Assembly: GCA_003439945.1 (NCBI GenBank)
Contig: QVRM01006033.1
Coordinates: 176,501-240,500 of the forward strand
Origin: Dermanyssus gallinae
Lineage: Eukaryota; Arthropoda; Arachnida; Mesostigmata; Dermanyssidae
Length of the DNA stretch: 64,000 nt
Direction: 5' to 3'
Under the pieces are notes generated by a model that saw only the letters and a program-made list of their open reading frames with translations, searched no databases and was not told where the DNA came from. The position numbers were made by a program, and so were the translations under genes. Positions 43,490-55,679 of the stretch are shown piece after piece. Position 1 is the stretch's first letter; each line of letters starts with the position of its first letter.

Positions 43490-43735
43490 AATCTCATGGG
43501 CAGTGCGTTAGCATTCTAGACTGCGACCCCAGGGATAATCGGGTTTGATTGCGATAAGGTAAGCTGAAACTTTTTATTTTGTTTCTAGGATGGCCTGCCA
43601 TTAAAAGCATTCTCCATATTCTGGGGGACGGCCACCATGAACCCGAGAGGGGGCTTACCCCCGGCCTACTGGGTTCACTGGCTCCTTGAATCACCCAGTG
43701 GGTTACCCTGCTGCCTCGGGTTAATAGTAAGATAA
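43490..43735 (+). mobile_element. Possible tRNA-derived SINE, family 4 (single copy)
   Basis: TCATGGGCAGTGCGTTAGCA and GGGTTTGATTGCG at 43494-43553 resemble box A and box B about 50 bases apart. The body ends with an inverted repeat (AACCCGAG...CTCGGGTT, 43640-43725) and TAA/GAT-rich sequence. No second copy is in the window. Confidence 0.45.
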
Positions 43736-43849
43736 TGATGATAACAACAATCACCATAATCATAAAGTAATCATTATTAATTAACGCAAACATTCTGACA
43801 TACCACCCACATACAGGGTAAATTGGTACAGCGACAATGAGCACTACTA

Positions 43850-44004
43850 AGTGGCGGCCAGGCTAGATAGATTCGATCCCTGTTATTGATCGAATTTTCT
43901 TTGAGCGATGCTCATGAGAATAGATTATAAACCATACCAAAGAGTCAGCGGCCATGCTGCCACAAGGGCTGTTGGGGAAGTCCTAGATATCTAAACATGT
44001 CCGG
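43850..44004 (+). mobile_element. SINE family 3, copy C (5' part of the head missing)
   Basis: Box B (GATTCGATCCC at about 43870) is followed by TTTGAGCGATGCTCATGAGA, AGAGTCAGCGGCCATGCTGC, and CTAGATATCTAAACATGT. It links the bodies of copies A and B. Confidence 0.82.
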
Positions 44005-44183
44005 CCCTCGGTGCACTGAAGATATGCCTCAGGTTAAGTTCCAAGCCCGTAGGGGACGAAAATGGTCTAGAATTAAAAACAACCTCTTTAAAAATGTTTT
44101 TAATGTCTAGGCTATATTGATGTTTAACGACAGTCTTTGCGTCCCACGAGAGCTCATTACGGACTATGCAGATAGCTCAGATG

Positions 44184-44360
44184 TCGAGGTGGCGTGGTGC
44201 ATTCGTCTGCGCCTCGCGACCGGAGGAAACACATCGGTGCACGGGTTCAAGCCCCACCGTTGCACATTTGTATTTATGGGGGTCCGTCTATGAAGCAATG
44301 CGAAAATCAGTCCCATGGACGTAAAATATTGGTTGAGAATCAGCCCAGAAAGTATTTTTA
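44184..44360 (+). mobile_element. tRNA-derived SINE, family 1, copy C
   Basis: Full length, same head and body as copies A and B (GGTTCAAGCCC box B; GGGGGTCCGTCTATGAAGCA). Flanked by the 13-bp duplication GATAGCTCAGATG at 44171-44183 and 44361-44373. Confidence 0.94.
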
Positions 44361-45062
44361 GATAGCTCAGATGCGTAAGGTGCGTAAGCAACATGTTGAA
44401 GATGCGTAAGATGATGAAGCTCATGTGATAGATATTATATCGCGGTGTATCCAGTGACTCTCTTAATAGCGGAATGAGCAAAGCGGTATATCGATTAAAC
44501 AAATACAGATACCTGCCCCTCATTTTCTACGCAACGGGTGCTTACGAGAAATATATTTTCCTTGGAGTAGATCGTTGATAAAATGTTTACATTGCGCGTA
44601 ATCATACTTTTTCACTTCCGTCATATCAGATGCATGTTCTGTTTTCATGCGTTCATAAAAAGTTCTACTTCTTGACAGAACAAAAATATTTTATTCTCTC
44701 TACTTAACAGGTTTATGTACTCCCATACATTGCCATTATATATATATATATATATATATAGAATAAAGCAAAAACATTTAAAAGCGCACGTTTAGTGTAT
44801 GTATAATAAAAATAACGTGGATGTACACATGTAAGGCCTTAGCGGATGGGCTCAACTAGTTCAATCGCGAAGGTAATCAACCCGATACCTTCATTATATC
44901 ACTTTCCCGCTCCCCTCTAAAGGCGCCTAAGATCAACTTGGCGGAGTCAATGCAAAATAGACTGATTATTTTTGTTGATAAGATACCTTGCCCTTACTTC
45001 GTATTAGTCTTATCTTCGTTTATCTGAAACGAATTATTTTTTAACCTGTTATTGGTTAAACA

Positions 45063-45064
<2 letters not shown>

Positions 45065-45116
<52 letters not shown>
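45065..45116. repeat. (TA)n microsatellite
   Basis: A TA run of about 50 bases; further runs lie at 44738-44760, 45638-45665 and 45678-45723. Confidence 0.95.
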
Positions 45117-45118
<2 letters not shown>

Positions 45119-45665
45119 CGAGGCTCGACTTGATTACAGCCGACGACTGGCTCTAATACTCTCGCTTTAAAAAAGCCCATTGCCAACTGGCATTTAGTAG
45201 TATTTATTTTGGTCACATTTTTCAAGGACTTGAGTTTTTTTTTCTTTGTGTAGACGTTGCTACCATACAGGAGTACGACTGGCTTGTATGAAACGTAATG
45301 TGACGTTGTGTTATTTTGCCTTTGTGTGTATGCACAGGTGTATCGTTGTTTAAAATATAAACTAGAAACCAAACAGAGCACATCGACAGGGAGAAAACCG
45401 CGAGTGCAAGAAAGAGAAGGAAAGAGAAAACGGTAGTCAAGCAAAAGATCACCTGGAGTGCATACAGGTATGCTAGTGTGTGGTGGTATGTCAGGCGATC
45501 CCGCTCAGTGTAACGCCGGCATAAAACTCGTTCAAGTTCGTCAAAGTGTTCTAGCTAGTATTATTGAACTTGTCCAAACTTGTGTTGGTTACCAGTGACG
45601 AATAAAAATACATGTATACGCACAATCCACGCATACACTTATATATATATATATATATATATATA

Positions 45666-45728
<63 letters not shown>

Positions 45729-46286
45729 TGCGACGAAATCAATTTTATGGCACAAACCGCAAACAAGTGCACCAAGGCTACGGCGTAGTTGAGTTGTATG
45801 CGCTAGTAGTCGGAAGATGATATTTTTATTTATCTGCCTTTGTTTCGCGTTTGTACCGGCGCACACATTCACGGAAGCTGTTTCTTGGATTTCCCCCGTT
45901 CTCCGAGAGAAAGGTGTCAGTCAACCAGCATGCCTGTGTTGTTGACATACGATCGTTTCGTCGGCTTCGACGGAACGGTGAGGATAACATCACAGCAACT
46001 GATGCCAATCTTGGAGAAACAAAAAAAAGGTCAGCTGAAATGCGGCGGTTTGGCGATGTTTAATTCTGTCAGTGAATGTTTCGTCCACAGAACTGTGAAC
46101 TGTGTGGTGGCGCTTCGATTCGGCGAGGTTTGCCACAGCGTGTTTTACACTGCCATATCTACGCTTTCTTTTCTCTTTTGCTATCCAAAGTGTGGCCAAG
46201 AGAACATCGAGTGCCTTTAACTCTAACGCTTTGTATTGCTCCCCCCCCCCCACCCGGCATCGTCCGTATGTGCGTCATCTTCTATT

Positions 46287-46545
46287 AGATCAACAAAAAA
46301 GTTTTTTCTTTTTTTTCCCAAAAAAAACTTTCTTGAAGACCAAAAAGTCTTTTCGGTTTTCCCGGTTTTTTCCCCCGAAAAAAACTTGTTTGAAGACCAA
46401 AAAGTTTTTTTCCGTTTTTCCCAGTTTTTTCCCGAAAAACGTTTTTGAAGACCAAAAACGATTTTCGTTTTTTCAGAAAAAAACCTTTTGAAAGACCAAA
46501 CAGTTTTTTCCGTTTTTTTAAAAAAAAAAACGTTTTTGTAGACTT
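46287..46545. repeat. Degenerate tandem array, 50-65-bp unit
   Basis: Four to five units built on GAAGACCAAAAAGTTTTTTC followed by CCGTTTTTCCC...CCCGAAAAAA. Units differ in length of the T and A runs. Confidence 0.82.
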
Positions 46546-47626
46546 AATACGTGCATATTTGCACCTATGTGCCTATTATCGTCTACATTGGGACGCCCTT
46601 TGAAATCTACTGAGGGCGTTTGCAATTTTCATGTATTCAATGGTAGTGGCCATCCGATCTAAATCGATTGATGGACCTTCCTAAATGAAAACACTCATTC
46701 TATCACTTGACAATGTTAGGTCACGCCTCCACACGATCCGCTCTAACAATACTAATTGTTGTAGTATCGAGCGAACATTTCATACGTTGGGAGCCTGCCG
46801 ACCGATCACGTGACGTGACGTGACAAACATCAATGCGACAAGTGAACAGTTTGGACACGCTCGAGAAATCGCTCGAGATTCTGGTCGGATAGCTAAGATG
46901 GAACTCGACTATTCTGGTCCGAAAACTGCGCACACAGCATCATTTTAGATCACTCACTGGATCTATGTCACACACAGTGATCTCCTAAATGTCACCGTAC
47001 ACAGTTGTATGCACTTACCGCTGCAGTACCAATACCTCTATAAAAGAAAGCACAGTAGGCGCAGGTGGTGACAGGAAGAGGGAGTGGGGCACCGAGATAA
47101 CGTAAGTGTGCCGGGCACACAACTGCTATTCTACGTATGACGCGTATTTGACCTGCAAGCTTTGTCTGCAATTTTATGCTGGTTTTTGTTTGTACAATAC
47201 ACCTCTATGTTCCATAGTTGAAAGTACAGGTATCAGCATGCGGTCGCATGTGTCTGTCTAGTGGCCTTCTCCAAATGATTCGAAGATTATTGGCTTCACT
47301 TGGTTTGGTGCACGGTGCATTTCCCCTACGTTTACACCAGAAACTGACTGAAAGTCTATAGCGTTTCGTAACGCTAATCGGTGAACGCCAGCTCGCAGGT
47401 TACAGTCGAGCTATCGGGCGTCCGCCTGTTGTGTCGATCCTTGCTTGTCGACCCATTACAACAATGGTGGCGTTGCTTGGCATTTTGATCGATTAGTATT
47501 GTTATTATGCTGTGAGTAGCAGGGGAGCGATGTGCAGTACGAAAGCCGGCACAAGTTGTTTTTCTTGGAGGTTAATAGGGGCGCACAGTAAACAGAGTGA
47601 CGCGTCAGAACAGTCTCGTGTGCTCT

Positions 47627-47641
47627 TATATATATATATAT

Positions 47642-47688
<47 letters not shown>
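47627..47688. repeat. (TA)n microsatellite
   Basis: A TA run interrupted once by TCGA; another follows at 48038-48066 and a longer one at 48351-48408. Confidence 0.93.
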
Positions 47689-47690
<2 letters not shown>

Positions 47691-48038
47691 TCATATTTAT
47701 TTCACTCATATTGAGCATGCATATAACATAAACACTTATACAGATTATACAATTATACAGTCAGCTGCTCGCGGCATGTTGTTCGAGAGAGGCAGTGCAG
47801 TGATCTCTTCGCAAGGGCCAGGCAGGCAGACGCATGAAACTTCGTACACACCTGAGAGCACAGTCGACAGACGCACTCGGTGTACTCCTCGTGGAAGCTC
47901 GTATTCGAACAAACCAGGTGATGATAGCCATGAACTATGTATCTGGTATAGACGTGGCGATTGTCACATGCAAGACCAGACCAAAGGTGAGAGGCCCTGA
48001 AAATATCCAGGTCTCCGACCTCTCGTCGGACTTGTTGT

Positions 48039-48069
<31 letters not shown>

Positions 48070-48275
48070 GCTTTAACCGAATTTACTGAGGCAAAATTCC
48101 ATGTGGTATATGTACCACACATATACTAAGAAGTTAGGCATATTTACAAAGCTTGCACTTAGCTAATAAAGCACTTAGTTTATCTGAATATAATACCTAA
48201 GCTATTGGTACCATTCCGCATGCAATATACATTAATATCAATTAAATATGCGTTAGAATATTACTATTACTACAC

Positions 48276-48307
<32 letters not shown>

Positions 48308-48346
48308 TACATTAAAATTTACAAGTGAATATACTACACACATATA

Positions 48347-48411
<65 letters not shown>

Positions 48412-48635
48412 CTGGCCAATATGAACAGGATTTTTATTTCATGTATACACACTCTGTAATAAAATTCTAAAGGCGTCGAATGTGCACCTTCAGGCCTTGT
48501 CTGAAGGAGATTAATGATATATGGTCGTCAGAAGCAAAGTTAAAGTAAAAGCGCTTCGTCATTGCCAGGTCAGATGCAGCCATATTTAAACTAACGTTTA
48601 GCGTAAACAGGTACATAAACGCAACGACCAGTAGA

Positions 48636-48636
<1 letters not shown>

Positions 48637-48719
<83 letters not shown>
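48637..48719. repeat. (TAA)n microsatellite
   Basis: About 80 bases of TAA. A shorter run is at 48279-48307. No LINE end was recognised beside either. Confidence 0.93.
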
Positions 48720-48720
<1 letters not shown>

Positions 48721-49141
48721 TTAATAACTTTTAGGATCTTCGTAAGCAAAACCTTTAGTATCCACACACACCCACGGGCGCCTTTCGTTCGTAGATCACT
48801 ACGTTGGACATATGCGTGCATACGCGACAATCAGCTACTAAATACACTAGTCGAAGTGCAAATCAATCAATCAAGCAATGACGTAAAATCAGCGGGTGGA
48901 ATGGGTGTATTACACCGTCTCTTTCGCTAAGTGTGCGGCTGTCGGTGATAACTCTCAAGCTCAATTCAAGCAGTTCTATGCTAAACCATCAGAAGAAAAA
49001 CTATTGAATTCACTGTTATGAAGTAGATGCTTTGTGCTGTTGTTGTTACTATTGTCACTCGTGAATTGTCCTCACGGCGTCTGTTTTGCCACAACAAAGA
49101 ACGTGGTTCTACACTGAATAGATTATATATAAAAAAATTAG

Positions 49142-49197
<56 letters not shown>

Positions 49198-49411
49198 TGT
49201 TTAATAATTATACATTTAGACAAAAACAAATTCAGAACACTACTTAAAAGTAAACCGCGCCTTCACTGTTATTTCTGCTGCTATCTTCATCATGTGTTTT
49301 TGTGCCTTCGTCGCTTTGTCGTTTTTACTAACTCCAATTAAAATTTCGTTCCGCACTCACGGGCAGAACGCGCGTGTTTGTGATTAATGTTAATGTCAGA
49401 AGCGTTCTAAA

Positions 49412-49975
<564 letters not shown>

Positions 49976-51570
49976 CCATAGCCGTGCTGCTCAATGCTTG
50001 CGTTTGACCTGCCGAATCATTTGTCAATATGGCAAACCTTTTCACGATTGCCTGCTTCTACCAAGGTCAAGCCGGGTGCTCTTTCTCGAGCGCGTCGTCC
50101 TCCATCTCTCTAAAGGGTTTCCTAGTACACTCTACTGGAAGTCATGAAAATACTACTCCTAGGCTATATGTAGACAGTGACGTATGTCGTTAGTGTATTG
50201 TAATGTAGCATACTTAAATCGGCATTTTAGATGTAAGCTTCATACGGATCAGATGTTGCTATAGATCTAATTTGTGATAGTAGCTTCAACGCGCTTCCTA
50301 AAAAACAGAGGCGACTTAGGTCTGATAATGTAATACTCAAAGGCTGGGACTTAAAATCCGTTCATAAAACATTATGTGCAAGCGACATAATCAATTAGCT
50401 ATTAATTAAATACTGTGTACAGCCTCTGGTAGGTTTACACTAGAAAGAGATAATACCTAGGACAGTTAAGTACACGCTGAAGGGTATTCGCATAAATGTT
50501 GGTACAATAAACACTTAGATGCGAAGTACTTGGCTCGAAATAGATATTTTTGTGTCAAACCCAATATCACACACCACGAGCATTTTTAGCAAAGGATTAT
50601 CTAGATTACAAATACCCAAAATGGCCGACGTGGTGGACGATGATATGGTGGAGAACGTACCAGAGCAAGATCAAAACGGAGGTGTGCAACGCATCTTTAA
50701 TCAAGGCACTAGCAACGTACCCATGGGCACCCAGAGACAAAGCCGCGATGAAAAAACGGAGACGACAGATGGTGTTTTAAAGGCAATCAGGAACGTACAG
50801 AGTTTTTAAAAAACAAGTTTGAATGCCACTAAATTAGCAAAACAGAAATAGGGGAACGTTGAGCTTGAGCTTGAGTTGAATGCAAAATAGGAGATTTCCT
50901 GATCTGAATATACTCATACGTTTAGAGGTGCAGCGTTCCTCAAAACTGTGTAGCTTTACTGAGCGTATGTGTGAGAGACGTGCCGATTACAGCGGCATGA
51001 AAGCACGTCTTGATATCGGGGATATTCAAACGTTTTTTACGTCAAAACGAGGAGCAGTGAAATTGCTTGAGTTGACGTTGCCCGCACTTGTTGTGACTTG
51101 AATTATCCGCGAAAAGCATTTCAATTATGTTTTGCTCTGAATAAAGGCGTATTGTAGTATTGCAATGAGAGAGTAGCTACTATATGCCAAATGTACATAC
51201 AGTTTAGAACAAGAAATATAGGAATACATTGTGATAGGTGGTGCAAGTCTATAGACGGAATATTGGCTAGCGAATGGAACCAGGTTACTAATTAATAGGT
51301 TTACTTTCACTTTGCAACCAACTGTTAAATGTGGTTAAATTCAAGCACATAGTAGTGGTTGTTCCCACTGCATTAAATAACTGATACTCAACGACACGTC
51401 TCCTGTTTTGCTGAGAAGCGCCATTCGTCAGCTACACCTAGGCCAATCGGTGGTTGATTGTTTGAATTCAGTTCAAGCAAGTGAATAAAACATGACTCGG
51501 CTGTTTTTAATGAGCCGAAAATGAAGGAGAAACGAATCAGCATTATGTTTTAAGTTAAAAACTAAACAAT
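49976..51570. other. Non-coding with an unassigned ORF
   Basis: A 62-codon stretch from an ATG at about 50621 (+), MADVVDDDMVENVPEQDQNG..., is acidic and low in hydrophobic residues; no domain. Otherwise nothing recognised. Confidence 0.25.
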
Positions 51571-51576
51571 TTGCTA

Positions 51577-51750
51577 ACTAAAGCGGTGGCAGCGTTACGA
51601 ACTGCTTATGGTGATTAAGCAGTGTTTCCAAAACACTGTGTATACGTGGTATCGTCAATTTCGCGACGGACGGATGAGAAGGCCGAAGATGACTCCCGTT
51701 CGGCAAGACCTTTGACGCCAATAACAGAAGAAAACGTTAAAACGCCTCGT
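51577..51750 (+). pseudogene. mariner transposase N-terminal fragment
   Basis: Across frame breaks the plus strand reads VAALRTAYGD, VFPKHCVYV-WYRQFRDGRM and EDDSRSARPLTPITEENVK. These match the mariner N-terminal block (LRTAYGE...CFxWYxRFxxG...EDDxRSGRPST...ENV). The rest of the transposase is not nearby. Confidence 0.75.
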
Positions 51751-52494
51751 ATGTATGTTCGTATATACAGTGTCTGGCGCCTACATTTGTCCGTTTTGTA
51801 TTCGAATCGTCCTCGTATCGACGCCCATGTGCACGCTTGCCCACGATGACCTCAGGTACAATGTCTGTGTCGTACAAGTCAGGCAAATACTCTCTGAGGC
51901 CGCAAAACCAATAGACTGTTTGCTCGATGCTATCGGCTTCGCTCTTCTATCATGTACAGTGTAGTAAGCTATGTTCGTTTCTTCATGCTGAGAATTGCTG
52001 TGCATTGGGCGTGATTGAGCGAGAGTCTAACAAGTCGCGACATGCTACATGGTTCACTGCCCTTTATTAAGAAAACGTTCAAAAATTAAAGAGTGACTTT
52101 TGTCTGAGGTTTAGATTTTAAATTGAAGAAGTGATCAGCATATGGGTTATATTGATAACAAATGTTTGTTAGAGTTTTTCTGTCGAGTTACGTTAAAAAT
52201 ATATCTTATATGTTTTTTTTATTTTATTTAGGTATGCGCTCAAAAAGGGGCGATAAAATACGCTCTAATTCAAATCCTGTGATATAAAAGCCCAGCTTAG
52301 CAGAGTGCCCCTTAGACGTCGAGTGTGAGCCTCAGTCGTAGCAATTCCTCAGATTTATTTTCCCCTGTAACGAGGGTGAGTGTCCTCCTAAGATCCTTAC
52401 TGAATTTTTGGGTGATGTGACCAGGCTTCCTATAGTATTAAATGCACATGGGCGGCAAACAGACACGGCCACGTTGACTAAATAATCTACTTAC

Positions 52495-52960
52495 GTAGAG
52501 CCGCAACCGATCATAGAGGGAACTAAGCAGTCGTTTATGGTCGTATTCCAAGCAAACATTCTATCCCTCTCGAAAGGTGTGGTGGTCATGCAGGCTGGGC
52601 TCTTTTGTTGTTCTTACACAACCCAGGAGGCTCCCCAGAATGCAGGGAACCCGGCAGACTTGAGGGCACGAGCCAGGGTGTTGTTGAGAGCAGCGAGCTT
52701 AGATCAACATCCGGCGCTCTGTATGAACGAGACAAACCGACCCGCTCTCTGCAAATACACTTGTGTGGGTGGATTAGGGGCACCCCATGACGTAGGTTGA
52801 CTGCGATGCGGACATTAAAAGCGGTGAGCAATGTGCCTAGCTGAGCGCTGGCAGCGCCAGCATTTTTGTGGGAAGCCGTCGTGAGCCTAGAGCTGTCTAT
52901 GGCCGTAGCTCTCTCGATAAACCCGTTGAGGCAGGCGTCATGTCATGGAGATGCTTACTG
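52495..52960 (-). pseudogene. REL-type LINE endonuclease region (copy f), decayed
   Basis: Minus strand: AFNVRIAVNLRHGVPLIHPH, KCIC (knuckle), then after a frame change GEPPGLCKNNKR, TTTPFERDRM-AWNTTINDCLVPSMIGCGST. This is the VRIAV...C-C...PPGLC...TPF...W-A-T-x-D...PSM order of copy e, with the RPD motif lost. Confidence 0.72.
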
Positions 52961-53086
52961 TGTCCGTGATCGAGGGACAGATTGCTGCACAGAGATGATA
53001 ACAATAAAGTCAGCTTGGCTGCATCCGAAGGCAGCCCTGGGTTAAGCGTAGTCTTGGGGGTGTCCAAGTTAAGGTCGCTTAAAGTG

Positions 53087-53088
<2 letters not shown>

Positions 53089-53154
<66 letters not shown>
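53089..53154. repeat. (TA)n microsatellite
   Basis: A TA run ending 13 bases before the LTR element. Confidence 0.95.
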
Positions 53155-53156
<2 letters not shown>

Positions 53157-53167
53157 ATACTCAATAT

Positions 53168-53725
53168 TGTAACGAAGTTACTGTGTACGCATCATAGCGC
53201 AATTCAAATAAGTTCTAACCGACCACGTCCAACGGCTACAGCGCCCGCGCCAGAATCTCAACGTACACAACTTCACCGAATGATGCATGTCTCAACCGAA
53301 CAAGACATGTCTCAACCAGCCATCCGAGAACAGCCACAGCCTTTCGCGCCGAAACCCCAACGTCCTCCGCCGTCCAAACGATCATCGGCCGACATCGGGA
53401 GAGGGTCGACCTATGATCGGCAGTCCAAGTCAAACAGTCACTTAACCTGTATTCCTATACGAAACGAACATAAACTGCTGTACATTTCGACCGATTTGAG
53501 AGCGGGTTCTGACACCCTTTGGGGTGTCAGCACGCCGCGGTGTCTCGTGAACCAATAAATAGACCGAGCAGCATGGCTTAATAACCATCCGTTGCTCGGC
53601 TGTGCTTTGCATTAGACTGTATGCTTCGTGTCGTCATTCATCGTTCCTGAGTCCCTCGGGCTGCGGTACCCGTCCGGATGAGTCTACATCCCCAAGCTGA
53701 CTTAGCGTAACACAACAACGTTACA
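53168..53725 (+). repeat. 5' LTR
   Basis: 558 bp, TG...CA. Contains a stem-loop at 53509-53530 and an AATAAA at 53554-53559, suggesting the R region. Confidence 0.92.
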
Positions 53726-53950
53726 TTTGGTGGAGATGCCTCGATTTCTCTCTACCACCGGACGGCGAACCAACCGAGGTGACAACGGACGATGCCAGTG
53801 AGCAACGTTACATTTGGTAGCGATGCGGTGAACAACGTTACATTTGGTGGAGATGCTTCGATCTCTCTCTATCAACGGACGGCGAACCAACCGAGGCGAC
53901 AATGAACGACGACGAAACAGCACACGAAACGCGACCAAGAGAATCAACAC
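53717..53950 (+). repeat. Tandem copies of the LTR/primer-site junction
   Basis: AACGTTACATTTGGTGGAGA occurs at 53717 and 53833, with a variant (TTTGGTAGCGATG) at 53804. The following ACGGACGGCGAACCAACCGA is also repeated, so the LTR end and leader were duplicated about 115 bp apart. Confidence 0.88.
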
Positions 53951-54570
53951 CAGTCCACAGACCTAGACCCCCGCCCAGCCACGTCAACCGTTCCAGACTC
54001 ACGACCAACCACGTCAACCGTTCCAGACTCACGGCCAGCCACGTCAACCGTTCCAGCCTCCCGTCCAGACTCACGTCCAGCCAGCTTACATCCAGCTGCC
54101 TCTACCGCCGACCGCCACTTCAGCCATCATGGACAACCAAAGATTTCCAGACGAGCGACAGTTCTATCTGCCCAGCTGGGCGTGACGACACGACGCACGG
54201 ATCACATCGGACGACGACCAACCTCCCACTCCACGACTACGTAGATTGTCTCATCATCAACACCGAAGAAGTAAGAGACCTGGCGATTTCATTAGCGGAC
54301 CGCGCCAATGCAACGAACAAGGACCGCTACAACCAGAAGAGACGTGAACCGACATTTAAGGTGAGCGACTTAGTGCTCATATACACTCCAGTGTGCCGAG
54401 TCGGTGAATCCGACAAGCGATCAACCCCGACCTACCCGACCACGAACGACAGAGTTCAAGACATAGTACCATCGTTCGACCTTACCCGGTTTAAAAGCGT
54501 ACAAGCCGCCCGGGTAAGTTGCACAAAACAAGACCGAAACACGACCAGCGTTCATTCTTGCCCGGTTTAA
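53902..54570 (+). pseudogene. Gypsy-like remnant ORF: leader sequence joined to an integrase C-terminal piece
   Basis: The frame opens with a polar region containing about 30-base tandem repeats (HVNRSRLT three times, 53985-54065). It continues into RDLAISLADRANATNKDRYNQKRREPTFKVSDLVLIYTP, the C-terminal integrase block (NKxRYNxRR...F.VGDLVLIYTP) of Ty3/gypsy elements. Everything between is missing. A second tandem repeat, with an internal inverted repeat (CCCGG-TTTAAAAGCGTA-AA), lies at 54481-54600. Confidence 0.8.
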
Positions 54571-55135
54571 AAGCGTATAAATCGCCCGGGCAAGTTGCGC
54601 AGAACTAGACGCAGTTGAACAATTTGCCGTCCTACTGGCGTTAAACACCGACCATCCGCAACATACAACCGTCCTCATCGTACAACCGACCGACCTCGTC
54701 CAACAGACCTCATATTTTTTTTACGAGCGTCACGACGCCCACGGCCTTTTCTTCTGCAACTGGTGAACTATCCAGGACATCGCCTGGAAAAGTGTAAGAA
54801 CTGAAAACGAGGGTTCCCACCGCGCGGGAGTGCACGCCCGTGCCGACTCTGTTCCACACTACTACTCTACCCAGACGAGAGAGGTACCAAGTGGCAACAA
54901 GCCTGCAGTCACCGACAATACGACCGTATCCCGAGCCAAGCCGTCATTCAAACCTACAACCCAAACCATCCGAGCGACACATCGGACGACAGCGACCTTC
55001 CCGGCGATCAACAACGTACGTGAACTGCCGACTTTTCCAGACCAACTTCCAAGCTCAACAAACCGCCTTGTCCGCTGACACGCGACAGACCTCCACTGTT
55101 GGCTCGGGACGAGCCAATTCTGAGGGGGGGGGCAG

Positions 55136-55631
55136 TGTGACGAAGTCACTGTGTGCATCACAGCGCAATTCAAATCTACTCTAACCGACCACGTCCAACG
55201 GCCACAGCGTCCAACGTTCACCGACTGATACATGTCTGAACCAACCACAGCCTTTCGCGCCGAAACGCCAACGTCATCCGCCGTCCAAACGATCATCGGT
55301 CGACACCAGGAGAGGGTCGACCTATGATCGGCAATCTAAGTCAAACCTTAAATTAACCTGTATTCGTATACAAAACAAACACAAACCACTGTAAATTTAA
55401 ACCGATTTGAGAGCGGGTTCTGACACTCTTTTGAGTGTCAGCACGCCGCGGTGTCTCGTGAGTCAATAGATAGACCGAGCAACCTGGCTAAAAACACACT
55501 CGTTGCTCGGTCATGCACTAGACCATATGCTGCGTGTTGTCATTCGTCGTTCCTGAGTTCCTCGTGCTGCAGTACCTGTCCGGCTGAGTCTACATCCCCC
55601 GAGCGGACCAGCGTAACACAACAACGTTACA
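55136..55631 (+). repeat. 3' LTR
   Basis: 496 bp, shorter than the 5' LTR because of a deletion near 55210-55240. The stem-loop is kept at 55420-55441 with altered but still paired bases. The AATAAA has become AATAGA (55465-55470). Confidence 0.92.
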
Positions 55632-55679
55632 ATATAAGTGAAATTAATGGTATAATTAACATATACGAGAGCGGTCGAA

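Larger units (their letters stand above)
44374..47500. other. Non-coding with two doubtful short ORFs
   Basis: At 45817-45945 (+) an ATG opens 42 codons starting MIFLFICLCFAFVPAHTF, which looks like a signal peptide, and ends PACLCC-stop; AAAG|GTGTCA inside could be a donor. A longer overlapping frame runs 45930-46220. Neither has a recognised family. A tandem array sits at 46287-46545. Otherwise nothing. Confidence 0.3.
53168..55631 (+). mobile_element. Internally deleted Ty3/gypsy-like LTR retrotransposon
   Basis: Two direct LTRs (53168-53725, 55136-55631) start TGT(A/G)ACGAAGT and end ACAACAACGTTACA. They are flanked by the 4-bp duplication ATAT (53164-53167 and 55632-55635). A primer-site-like TTTGGTGGAGATGCC follows the 5' LTR and a G-rich purine tract (55122-55132) precedes the 3' LTR. 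The 1.4-kb interior lacks protease, reverse transcriptase and RNase H. It is a non-autonomous relic; the LTRs differ at many sites and by a deletion, so it is old. Confidence 0.92.
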
